Assembly (NCBI GenBank): GCA_030280995.1 | Contig: JASXTE010000005.1 | Coordinates: forward strand, 18,801,501 to 18,865,500 | Reading direction: 5' to 3' | DNA length: 64,000 nt | Origin: Hemileia vastatrix | Taxonomy: Eukaryota > Basidiomycota > Pucciniomycetes > Pucciniales > Zaghouaniaceae | Part shown: positions 10,758 through 21,907 of the stretch, one piece after another | Numbering within the stretch: the stretch's first letter is position 1 | Layout: every line of letters starts with the position of its first letter | Notes under the pieces: model-generated | Databases searched by the model: none | Seen by the model: only the letters and a program-made list of their open reading frames with translations | What the model was told of the DNA's origin: nothing | Program-made: the position numbers and the translations under genes

Positions 10758-13573
10758 TCCTCCCTCCAATTGAGAATGTCCCCATTCTTATAACTTTGCA
10801 TAAGTGGTTGAGCAATTCCAAAAGAATTATCTTTTCTAATAAAATAATTTGATAAATTTGTTTTAGCTGGTCTTCTTTTAATTCTTTATAATAAAAACTT
10901 TGTTTCTTCTTCTCTGGCTTGATATAACATAAAATAAAATAATATAAATCTTGTGATGATTCCACTACTGAGAGCAAGGTTTGAATCCCTTCAGACTCCC
11001 ATATACCAGTCTTCCTTCTTGTCACAATATTGAGAGAGTGGATCTTCCTATGAGCCAAATACTCCTGATTCCAACCTCATAGGGCCCCCCACTGAGCCGA
11101 ATTCTATGATTCCAATCTCGCCATAAGGTCCTCCAAGCTTCACACCAAAAATGGCCTAACAATGAGGCACTAAAAAATCATTCCCTAAAATCCAACTACC
11201 ATCCTAACTTCTGATTCCTTCATCACAATTTTCAAACTTTGCTTTACAGCAAACCCATAAAATACTTTTCCCAGGATTCCAATAATAATTTTAACTTTAG
11301 AACATGTTAAAGCGCCACAAATTTCACCTAATTAACCATTATGCTTTCCTTAGCATCATCACCACCTAAAATTTTAACCTCCTAAAGCTTATCAGCACCC
11401 ATTTCCAGAAATAATTGAATAACCAGTTTAGAGTCTTAGTGGACAGTGATAAATTAAAAGATTGAATTGAGTTATCCAAACAAGATTGACATTCCAATTT
11501 AAAGTCTTGGTAGACCAAACATATAATCGATTGCCAGTTTATGGTCTTGGTGGACCAAAGATCGTTTAGGTGCATAAATAACTTGATAAATTCCTAAGTA
11601 AGGCCTAGGCTTGACCAAAGATTGAATAAATTTGATAATCCAGTTTAATGTCATAGTGGACCAAACATTTGATCGACAAGTAATCCAGTATAAGGCCATA
11701 GTGGTCCAATGAATGTTGAATTATCCTGCAGATATTAATTTTCCAGTTTAAAGTCATAGTGGACTAAACAATGAATGAACTACCAGTTTAAAGTCATGGT
11801 GGACCAAACATTTAATCGATAAGAAATCCAGTTTAAGGTCATGGTGGACCCAACAGCTTGATAACAGCCCAGTTTAAGGTCTTGGTGGACCTAACATTTG
11901 ATAATAGTCCAGTTTAAGGTCTTGGTGGACCTAAAATTTGATAACACTCCAGTTTAAGGTCCTGGTGGACCTAACATTTGATTTAAAAAAAAAAATCCGT
12001 CTCCAAAAATATCCATAAAATCTTGAACATCCTTGAAATTCAGTTTAAAGTCTTGAAGGACTAACAGCTCCAATATAAAATCTTTAATGAAAGTCTTGAA
12101 AATTAGCCAGTTTAAAGTCTTGGAGGACTAACAGCTCCAAAATTTGTATAAAACCTTAAGGAAAGTCTTGAACAGTAGCCAGTTTAAAGTCTTGGAGGAC
12201 TAACAGATCCAAAATACGTGTAAAAAACCTTAAAGAATGTCTTGAACAGTAGCCAGTTTAAAGTCTTGGAGGACTAACAGCTGTCTTGAAGTAAAATTCC
12301 ATAGGTATTGAGTTCCCCTAGACCCTGTTTCCTGTCTAAACTAAATGAATAAAACTAAAAAGAATGAAAACTAAAAAATAAAACTGAGAAATATAATAAT
12401 TTTTATTTAATTAATTAATTTTTTTATTTTAATATTTTATTCTTATTTTATTTTTATTTTTTTTATAATTATTTTATTTTATTTTTATTTATTTATTTTT
12501 ATTTTATTTTATTTTATTTTTTATATATTTTATTTTATTTATTTTTAATTTTATTTATTTTTTTAATTTTAATTTGTTTTTAATTTAAAATTAAAGATTT
12601 TAGAAAAGATAGTTTTGAAATAAAAGTTAAAATTTAATTATTAAAGAAAGATAAACAAATGTGAAAAGAAAGATAAAAAAAGTAATAATATTAATAAAAT
12701 TTCAAAATAAAATTTTTAAAAGATGCCCCCGGTCATTTGATGAGCCGTACCCTCGACATCATACCCACATCCAAGTGCAACTTGATGTGGTTACACAATT
12801 TTGAGAAATTGAAAAAAAAGAAAATAAATGAAAGTTTTTAGAAGATAATTTTTATAATTATGATCACTGGGTGGCCTCCCTCCAATTTATAAAAATGATT
12901 AGAGACCACCAGTGAGCATCACCTTTACAATAATTCATAATATATATTAAAGAAAAGAAATCACAATCTAACATAAAAAATCAAAAACAAAATAAAATAA
13001 AAAAAATCTTGAATCCGGCATTGAGAGCGGTGTCTCTTGATTTGTTCCAGTTTATAGTCTTAGTGGACTTCCTATAATTAAAAGACAAAGCCAGGATTCA
13101 ACTAAAAACAGGGAAAATTTTGGAAACGAACATTATGGGGTAATTGTGTATAGAGCAGCCAGCCCATCAATTACCCCCACACTTGCCAATATTAAATTAA
13201 GAAGGATCCCCTGTGAACACTTCTTCCAATAAATTTTAAAAATTTTCCAACACTATCTTCACCCATATTTTAAGAATTTTAAGTTTTTGAAAATTTCAAA
13301 GAAGGTCTTCTTGAATTTCGTTAAGTTTCATCATAGTTTTGTCGCCCATATGCAGTGTAACGACAGTAAAGTATTTTGATAAAAAGAAGATAGTTTATCC
13401 TCGTTGCGGAGGAATCCATAAAATTTTGTTGGTATTATAGTTTATCCTCATTGCGGAGGTCATCATAAAATTTGGTCGATATCATAGTTTATCCTCATTG
13501 CGGAGGAATCCATAAAATTTCGTAGATATCATAGTTTATCCTTGTTGCGGAGGTTGATAAAATTTAAGAAATT
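10758..13573 (-). repeat. Element B 3' region: hairpin module array and AT-rich tracts
   Basis: No gene is supported. Reading the - strand from 13573: five copies of a CCTC/NNCAAT/GAGG hairpin followed by ATAAACTA (13390-13600, the first at the end of pol), a GGGGTAAT hairpin (13137-13185), a GATCACTGG hairpin (12861-12925), a CCACATC hairpin with GGTACGGCTC (12735-12795), an AT-rich tract (12340-12720), then about 15 copies of a [AG]GTC/CnCCAA/GAC[TC] hairpin followed by TTAAACTG (11410-12285). The same order of modules occurs in A and E. Frames such as 10750-11058 and 11366-11699 are products of the repeats. Confidence 0.85.
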
Positions 13574-16500
13574 TTATAGTTTATCCTCATTGCAGAGGTA
13601 GACTTTGGCACTCCTGGTGCCTCTAGGATAGAACTGTTTCACTTGATTGGCCGCTACCCTCTTCTTCAATACTACTCCATCCAACTCTTCTAGCACATAT
13701 GAACCACCAGAAACTTGCTCCTTGATTTTATACGGTCCATTCCACCTATCTGCAAACATCTTTCCCCATTGACTCTCTAGACTTCTATTATACACCAGGA
13801 CCATATCACCTGGGTTCAAAGGTGTCCTTAATCGATGTGCCAACCGCTCATCCCAATATCTGACTGATTGATTTCGGATCTTCATCATCCGCGAATATGC
13901 CTTTTCTAAATATTCTTCTTTCTTTTCTAGCTGCATCATTCTTGCACACAATAATTCTTCAGTAGTTTTGACCATGTCCCAGTCAACTCCAAGATATGAT
14001 TCAGCTTCTAAATCAACCGGTAAAACTGCTTTCCGTCCAAAAACAAGTTCATAAGGTGAAAATCCAGTCTTCCTTTTGGCAGTGATTCAATCAGCAAATA
14101 AAACTAAAGGTAAATAGTGCCTCCACTTTTCGGCACTTGTCCCACACATTTTAACTAAAGCATCCTTAATAACTTGATGCCCTCTTTCAACCATGCCTTC
14201 AGCTTCAGGATAATATGGGGTTGCTACCCTAACCTTTGATCCAACTTTTAATACAGCCTCTTTAAACTCTGTCCCAAATTCAGGACCTCCATCTACAGTT
14301 ACCAACTTCATCACCCCATACCTATATACCCAATTATTCAAAAAAAATTCTGCCACATTTTTGGCAGTTAAATTAATAAGAGGCGCTGCCTCTACCCAAC
14401 CAGATAAATCATCTCTGGCCACAATTAAATATTTATACTGTCCCTCTTTTATATGAAAGGCATCTAAACTGACTCTTCCAAAGAGCGTATATTCACCGGT
14501 CGCGCGTCCAGGTTCTTTTGGCCTTAAATTACTTTGTCTTTGATATTCTTCGCATGACTGAACCCACTGTTTAACAGCCATCTTCATGCCAGACCACCAA
14601 AATTGATCAGAAATTCTTCTAAACGTTTCTCCAATGCCTCTATGCCCAAGATCTTCATGCAGTGATTTCAAAACTAATTCTTGCCCCTTCTCTTGAGTTA
14701 TAACTACTTGAGGATTTGGATACCTTCTCCTCATCAAACTTCGACCAGATAGGTAAAACGTAGATGACTTCCTCTTGATAGCCACCCACTCATTGTCTTC
14801 ACAATCTTCTGGCCGCTCTAAAGTCAACAAATATTTGACTAACAAAAAATAAAAACCAGTCTGACCCCAGACTTCATCTTGAAAATCGATTAATATAACA
14901 TCAATAGGGACTTCTCTATCACCAATATCACCTGCACATGAATGAGCCAATAATCGTTGACCCCTAAATAAATCTTTAATCGAGCTATGTTGACGTTTTT
15001 CTTCTGAACCTTTGGATCCTTCGTAAACCGTATTCGAAAATACCTCTTTCTCTTTATCCACCTTTTTATTTAAATTCTCTAATTCTCCAACATATACACC
15101 ATTCCTTAATTTACTACTATCCCACACTACCAATCCATCTTCCTCTACATACACCACATCTTCTTCTACCTCCTTTCTACCAAATTTATCTACACCTTTT
15201 CCAACACCTTTATTAACATAAAAACTATTTTCCAGTTTATCCTCTTGGTGGAGGTCATCATCACCATAATCTAAACACAATAGTCCTGCCAGTTTAACCT
15301 CATGGGGGAGGTATGGAAAGTCTTCAGCTCCTTTAGTGCTGGCTTTGATAATAGGTATATCTTCATCGAACTCTTCTGAGTCTGAATCTTCTTCAATGGG
15401 TGGTCTCCTTGATAAACCATCTGGCATAGTAAAAGTCTTGCCAGGCTTATGAACTAAATCAAATGAAAAATGTTGAATAAAAGCTACCCATCTCGTCATG
15501 GGTGCGTTCGGTAAACTTGGGGAATTAATCATCTGGATTAACGATTTCGCATCCACTTGCAACTCAAAATGTTGCCCCCACAAAGTATGCTGAAGTTTCT
15601 TCAGTATTTTCGCCACACCACATAATTCCAATTTTGGTTGAGAATATCTTGATTCGACCTCAGTAAATACTACAGATTCATACCTAACTGGCCTGATGTA
15701 ACCAGCTTTATCCATCTGAGACAAAGCGGCCCCAGCTGCAACCTGACTTGAATCAACTGCTAAATAAATTCTGCCAGCTTCTTTTCCATAATCCAACTTG
15801 TGCAGGACTAAATCCTTCCCTAAAACCTCCTTCAACTTCACAAACGCCTTCTCACACTCTTCATCCCACTCCCAGTCTGCATCCTTTCTCGTTAACCGTC
15901 TCAATGGAGCTGCCAATGAAGAAAAGTCCTTAATAAACATTCTAACATATACGCAAACGCCTAAAAACCCTCTAACTTTGGTCGTATTCTTGGGTCTTGG
16001 CCAGGACTGAATTTTGTTAACTTTCTTCTTGGAAATAATCCTACCCTCTCTACATACCACATGGCCTAATATTTCTAAGGCTGGCACACAACATGAAAAT
16101 TTTGAACCTGAAATAGTTAAACCAGCCTCTTCAATTCGAAACAAGATTCTTTCTAAAGTAATTGCAAACTCCCAAATGAATTTGCGTATCCCGGGATTCT
16201 CTTCCAACACCCTGTTATCATAGTTGGTTGTTGGTCCCTTAATTCCTCCATCATCTATAAAGATTCCAGCATATTGTGGAATTTTGTCTTGAAGGATCCA
16301 AGCCATCTGAGCTTGATAAACCACAACCGAATTTATTGCTCCTTGAGGTAATCTTGTTAACTGTAAACGTCCTAGTGGTGTATTGAATTTAGTGAGAGGC
16401 CTTGAGTCCGGATGTAACTCTCTCTCATCATATCCACCCATAATATCTCCTAAACCATAACACACTCTTCCTGCAAACGCTTCAACAAACTCCTCAGCAC

Positions 16501-18016
16501 TAGGCGGTATCCCAGCATCCTTTATTGTAACCCTATTTAATCCCCTAAGATCATGAACAACTCTAAGCTTGCCATTCGGTTTCTTGATACAAAATACCGG
16601 ACTAGAATAACTTGACGTTGATTGCTCATACAGTCCAGTGCGTATCCGTTCTCTGACAACTTTGATATAAGCTTCTTTCAATGCAGCCGGAATAGGAATC
16701 GGTTTCTGCTGCCACGGTTCATGAAATACCACAGGAATATTGTAAGACTCCCCATAGGAATGCTTCAACACACCCCTCTCCTCTTCTACAAAAGCAATGG
16801 CCTTCTCTCGCTTGACCATCACATCCAACAACAACTTCTTCTCTTCTCCAGACAACCAACCATCAGGTCTAAAATTAACAACACCCAGTCTCTCAAAAGT
16901 GATTCTTGACGTCTCAGAAAATTCAGGCGGATTCTTTACCAAGGGACTTTCATATGGATCTCTTGATAACCTTGGTCTTCTCAAAGGTGGATTTAATTCA
17001 GCAGGTAGCGGTTCATTAATAGGTCGAACTTTATTTGCTACCTTCTTATATTTGGCTGCATCCACATCTAAATAAACTTGAGGTAAAACATTTTCTTTTG
17101 TATCGCCATTAAAACTTTCATCAAATGAATCTTCTTCATCGTCAGAATCGGAATAAGAAAAATTAGAAAAATATTTTATTTCATTTTTAAATTTTACCCT
17201 TTTTTCCTTTCCCTCGTCTAATTTATAAACTGATTTTCCAACACCTTTGCTTCCCTTATCCAACAGTAAATCACCTGTAAAGAAAGTTGGAAGTTTAACC
17301 TCTTGCTGGAGGACCGGAAATGAATTTTCACAAAAAGTATTTTTTTGTGTTTTAATTATACTGAGATTTTTAATCGGATTTTGATGTGATTTTTGCAGTT
17401 TACCCTCTTGCTGGAGGTCCAAAATAGAAGGAGATACTTGCAGTTTAACCTCTTGCTGGAAGTCTGGAAATGAATTTTCACAAAAAGTATTTTTTTGTGT
17501 TTTAATTATACTAAGATTTTTAATCGGGTTTTGATAAGATTTTCGCAGTTTACCCTCTTGCTGGAGGTCCATAATAGAAGGAGATACTTGCAGTTTAACC
17601 TCTTGCTGGAGGTCCGGAAATGAATTTTCACAAAAATTTTTTTTTTGTGTTTTAATTATACCGAGATTTTTAATCGGGTTTTGATAAGATTTTTGCAGTT
17701 TACCCTCTTGCTGGAGGTCACAAAACATACCCTTCCAATTTTTATCCAACCTAATTTGGCCCATTTTGCCTTTTTCACCGTTTTTAAATTTAATAGAAAA
17801 ACCAGGTAAATCCAATAAACATATAGAAAAGTCCATAACGTATTTGCACTCCAAAGTAATATTAACAGAAAATAATTGAGAATACACTTGAATTATCTCC
17901 AAGTGAGCTGACCTATTGCAATCCGGGATCTCATCCTGAGGAGAGATTACAACATTAGAGTGATCAGCCCCTGCTACCCCAAAAAATGAGGGCATCCATC
18001 CCTTTCCAACAAACAT
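13574..18016 (-). pseudogene. pol: Element B pol: RT, RNase H, integrase (one stop codon)
   Basis: One frame runs from 18016 to 13574 except for a TGA at 14087-14089, where A has Arg, so CGA to TGA is likely. Its start overlaps the gag-protease end by 43 nt in the -1 frame. The N-terminal 270 residues carry a roughly 50-residue repeat, present nearly three times, with DLQQEGKLQKS and LQQEVKLQVSPSI, coded by the hairpin motif of the 3' region. Then RT (GKLRVVHDLRGLNRVTIKDAG, RLPQGAINSVVVYQAQMAWI, FIDDGG), RNase H (YLAVDSSQVAAGAALSQ, YSQPKLELCGVAKIL), an acidic spacer, and integrase: HEDLGH and CEECQ zinc site, catalytic Asp in VSLDAFHIKEG, Asp in VTVDGGPEFG, Glu in YYPEAEGMVERG. The final part (LVYNRSLESQWGKMFADRWNGPYKI) is the GPY/F-like C-terminal module. 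Confidence 0.93.
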
Positions 18017-20583
18017 AATTCACCAGAAGCCGTCCGTTTAATATGCCGCTTCTTGGTGAAAACACAACACTGGCACAGAGTAGTAATCCCTGTCCGTGTT
18101 TCCCAACCTTCATCTCCAGGAGGCGCTAACCGCATATGTAACCTGCGCATATCTTCACCAGTGATCTCCAAACTAATCCCCATGCCAGCTTGATACCCTA
18201 TCCTGGCCTCAAAATCCATCAAAAAAGGACCACCATGAACAGTCTTTACTGCTCCTCTGGCCACATAAAAGTGAACCTTACCAACAGATCCACCAATGCC
18301 TAACCTGACATGCTCAGCTGTACCCATCAGCTCTGTTGCATGCCCTCCAATGCCTCTGAGGTTTCCCCCAGTTCCACTTTTAATTGGCAAGCCTATACTC
18401 GTTGCTTGCTCCAATGAAATTAAATTAATTTGAGACCCTGAATCGACCAAGGCCTTAACTTCTTTACCGTTAAGAGTTACCAACAGGTAACCAAGGGGAG
18501 CGGAAAAATGCGTATCTACATCTTCCCCAAACTTTTCAGCATTTTCACAAATATATTCCACCTCTCCAGTGGAAACCCGACGCCTTGTCAAATGCTTCTT
18601 TTGCTTTTCAGCAAGCGCCGGACTAATCGTAAATAACCCCCCCAAAGATAAGGGAATCTGCAGTTGATTCACCCTATTCAAAACTGCGTCCATCGCATTA
18701 GCTTGACCAGAAACTACTGGCCGCTCATACTGGACCTTTGATTCAACAACCATGGCCCTGGGTACCTCTTGAGGTCCAACCGAGCCATCTTCACCCCCCA
18801 TTATAACATCTTCACTTTCTATAACCCTAACTCCATCACCAGCTTCTTGCACTAATCCTGATCCATCGCTAGTCCTTCTTACTCCCTCCATTGGGATGGG
18901 ACCGCTAAAACTTGGTCTGGGTAGAGACGCCAACGGTACGTCCTCCTCAGAATCCGAATCATCCTCTGGCATAGGCTCACCATTTAAATCAAACTTGCCA
19001 TAACTAGGGGGCCCCATATCAGCAATCCCCTTCTGCATTTTATATAGTTCGTCCTTAGAGTAAGGGTTCAATTTGTTGGCAGAAGTTTGAGCACTAGAAT
19101 TCTTGTCCTTAGAGTAAGGGTTCACTTTGTTATTTGCCTTGCCAGGATTAGCCCTCAATTGGCTCTGAATGCTACTCTTCGCCTTAGTAGCAGCTGCTCT
19201 TCTAGCAGCATTAACATCGTATTCGCCAGCCATACAGCTACCCTCCACCTGGGCAACCGTCGCCAGCTCTAAACCTCCAAAAGAAGTAGAAAATGTGGCT
19301 TTACTGACCTCTTTCTCTTTACCTTTGTCAGCTTTACCACCATTACCATTACCATTTTTGCCACCCTTGGCATTAACATCTTCATCCGTCACCTCTTCAA
19401 ATCTGGCTCTCCTTTCAGCTGTTAAACTTCTTCTGACCAAATCAGAAGGAGACTGTCCATCACTGGGCTTGATGAACAAACCATCAGGAAATTTATAAAC
19501 TTTACCATCAAATAAAACTCGCCCAGCATCCATATCCTTATCAAGAGCAAAACAAACTGTTGCTCTGTGCCCCCTCCTATTACAATAGGAGCACACCTTT
19601 GGCTCATCGTAGCCACCTCTATATCCATTACCACCATTACCCCCATTTCTCCCATTGCCTGGGAAGCGGTTACCATTATTATTGCCATTATAATTTTGAC
19701 GTTCATAACCTCTGGACTGATAAGAAGTCGACATCGATGAAGAAGCGATTGGGGCCTTATTGGCCTTCTGAGTCTCTTGAACAAATATTTTTAATTGTTT
19801 CGTTAAATCGGCCAAATGATTGACCATCTTATTATCTACATTGCCCTCCACTTTAGCAGCAGGTAATCCCATTTGTGCCTTCTTGGCCTCCTGGGCTTTG
19901 ACCATAATATCGTTGTTTTCGGCCAAAACTTTGCTAACCTTGCTAACATATTGAGTGCAGGACTCTTGATATTTGTCCAATGCTAACAACTTGAGATGGG
20001 CCTGAATGTTGTCCTTGATAACCTCCAGAGCTGGCAGTTTCTGCTCACCATTAGGCAGTTCCTTCATCAAATCCTTTCTTGAAAGATCCTTCAAGACGTC
20101 CATACGAATATCCCTGCTTCATGCTGTCCAAAACAATTCTTTTGCTTGGTTCTCATGCACTAACTCATCCACCAATATGAGATATTCCACCACTTCATCA
20201 AACTGAACACAGAGCTTTTTGAAGTCAGCCATAGAAGAAACTCCACCTTTTGCTTGCCAGTCTCCAACAATTTTATTGAGGTCCATCATAGTAAACCTAA
20301 CACCCCATCTATCAACCATAGCTTTAGAAAGCTTAACCCAATCCTTGTCCTTGAACGCCTGCATAGCAATAACCTCTTTTTCCACCTCCCTATCAGCAAT
20401 AAAAAACCTAACTTGCTTCACCATATCCACATGAGAAGCACCATCAACAGCAGCAGCAGCTTCATACCTGCTAATGAACCATTTAACCTCCTCCCCATCA
20501 AACTTTGGGCCATCCCAAGAAACAATTCTAACTGAAGGAGTAATAGGGTTAGAAGATCCAGAAGCAACAGCAGAAGAAGACAT
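17974..20583 (-). pseudogene. gag: Element B gag-protease (single stop codon)
   Basis: ATG at 20583 begins MSSSAVASGSSN; the frame is open to 17974 (about 869 codons) except for a TGA at 20119-20121, where A has Leu. Gag core: WDGPKFDGEEVKWFISRYE, DMVKQVRFFIADREVEKEV, DRWGVRFTMMDLNKIVGDW. Then a helical part, a Gly/Asn-rich linker, a zinc knuckle CSYCNRRGHRATVC (CCHC), an acidic Ser/Pro region (EDDSDSEEDVPLASLPRP) and the protease ALVDSGSQINLIS with a downstream ATELMGTAE and GGPFLMDFEARIGYQ. The end of the frame overlaps pol in another frame, so pol needs a frameshift to be made. This is one of the least damaged gag genes in the window. Confidence 0.93.
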
Positions 20584-20740
20584 CCCAATAAATAATGAAA
20601 AGCTTTAACAATCGATAAAATAACAAGCCTCTTGCAGGCCAATAACAAAGATCCAATTAGAGTTCCAGAAAATAAGCCTCTTGCAGGCTAAGAACGTTCT
20701 TGATCCAAGTAAGTCTTTAAAGAAAGCTAGAGAAATCGAA
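20584..20740 (-). other. Element B leader between PBS and gag
   Basis: It carries two copies of the small hairpin GCCT/GCAAG/AGGC (about 20629-20640 and 20683-20695), a relative of the hairpin repeated in the 3' region. No ORF other than overlaps. Confidence 0.6.
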
Positions 20741-20757
20741 CCCCACGTTGGGCGCCA
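20741..20757 (-). promoter_or_regulatory. Element B primer binding site
   Basis: On the - strand TGGCGCCCAACGTGGGG lies 2 nt from the LTR end. It is identical to the site of A. Confidence 0.9.
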
Positions 20758-20759
20758 AC

Positions 20760-21907
20760 TATGGTAAGGTAAACTCTTACAGTCGCCTTGCTGTAAGCAG
20801 AATCCGGAGGAGATGTGTGGATTTAGCTGAAAACCCCGTCCTTCCAATAAAAATAACAAAATGGGAATTCTAAATCACTAAGCTAACCCATCTACTTGGA
20901 TCTGATTGATAAAAATAATGAAACTCTAAAATATTTAACGCTTATTGAGATTAAAGTAAAAGTGGCTGTTGAGAAAGAAATACTGATAACAACAATTAAG
21001 GTGTACCAGTGAAAGATCTGTAAAGATTGACTTTTATGTTTTTATAATAATTTGAATTTTTATGAGACAGTAATAATCAAGTCCCAGCGACAAAGACCTT
21101 TCTAAAGATACCCTGTTTGAAGTGTGATTTAAATTGTTGAATAGTATTTCTAAAATGTTAAATATAAAAATATAAAGTTATAAGGGTATTACAAATTTAT
21201 TTAATTTGTTGAGTAATAAAAAATGAGACCGTGGTGGTTAATTATTAAGCTTTATGTTGTGTCCCCCCTCTCAATTTCGAGTTTGAGAGGCGCTTAAGTA
21301 TTCCTAGTCACGTGCCTAAGTTTTCCCCTCCAGAGCTCTCCCACAGTCAATCCGTAGCCCGTACGGAGTCCGTACGGAGTCAAAGCGGAGTCTGAATGGA
21401 GTCCGTACGGAGTCGAAGCGGAGTCCAAATGGAGTCTGTCCGGACTTAATTAGAATCTTTAAAACTATAATAAAAAATCTAGAAAAATTACACATAATAG
21501 AGCCACTTCCCCTTTACATTCCAAACTAATTTTCGTAGTCTGCGCAGCTCTAATCACCCCGTGTAAATTCATCAAAGTTAAGTAATTTCTAAAAACGTAA
21601 ATATTTCTATAAAACTTTAAAATTCATTTTAAAAAAATAAGAAAAATAGTAAAAATTCTGGGAAAATTTCCCAAGGTTCTTGAGTGACTTGACTTGATAC
21701 TTATAAACTCTTCAGACCGTAAAAATAAGTTTTCTCCGTAAAATAAATTGTTTTTGCATAGGCATTTGCTCTTGACCCATTTCTTCATATTTAAAACTCA
21801 AATAAATTAAATAAAACCCTTTTATAAAAAATAATAACGCCAATCTTGCACGCCGTAATAACTCCATTTACGTATTTAGGTACCGTACTAAACTTTAGGC
21901 TACCACA
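20760..21907 (-). repeat. Element B 5' LTR (1148 bp)
   Basis: Begins TGTGGTAGCCTAAAGTT on the - strand and ends TTACCATA. It includes the 11-bp minisatellite at 21353-21447. A reading of the junctions at both LTRs fixes both ends. Confidence 0.95.
21353..21447 (-). repeat. 11-bp minisatellite, 5' LTR copy
   Basis: Same array as at 10203-10297, with a few C-to-T or G-to-A differences between the two LTR copies. Unit number is the same. Confidence 0.9.

Larger units (their letters stand above)
9610..21907 (-). mobile_element. Element B: nearly intact Ty3/gypsy element inserted in A's RT
   Basis: Two 1148-bp LTRs (9610-10757 and 20760-21907) bound a 10-kb interior. Read on the - strand it starts TGTGGTAGCC and ends TTACCATA, an unusual TG...TA end. 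The target duplication is 4 bp (CCGC on that strand: 9606-9609 and 21908-21911). The LTRs differ at about 24-26 positions by eye, mostly transitions. Order on the - strand: LTR, PBS, gag-protease, pol in another frame overlapping by 43 nt, a 2.8-kb hairpin-rich 3' region, PPT (GGAGGGAGGA at 10758-10767), LTR. Coding damage is slight: one TGA in gag and one TGA in pol. Its proteins are close to A's but its LTR is different, so it is a sister family. Confidence 0.95.

Noticed and set aside
11366..11699. ORFs in the B 3' region
   Set aside because: Produced by the periodic hairpin repeats.
11410..12285. CRISPR-like array
   Set aside because: The repeat is imperfect, spacing irregular, and the context is a eukaryotic retrotransposon; CRISPR does not apply.
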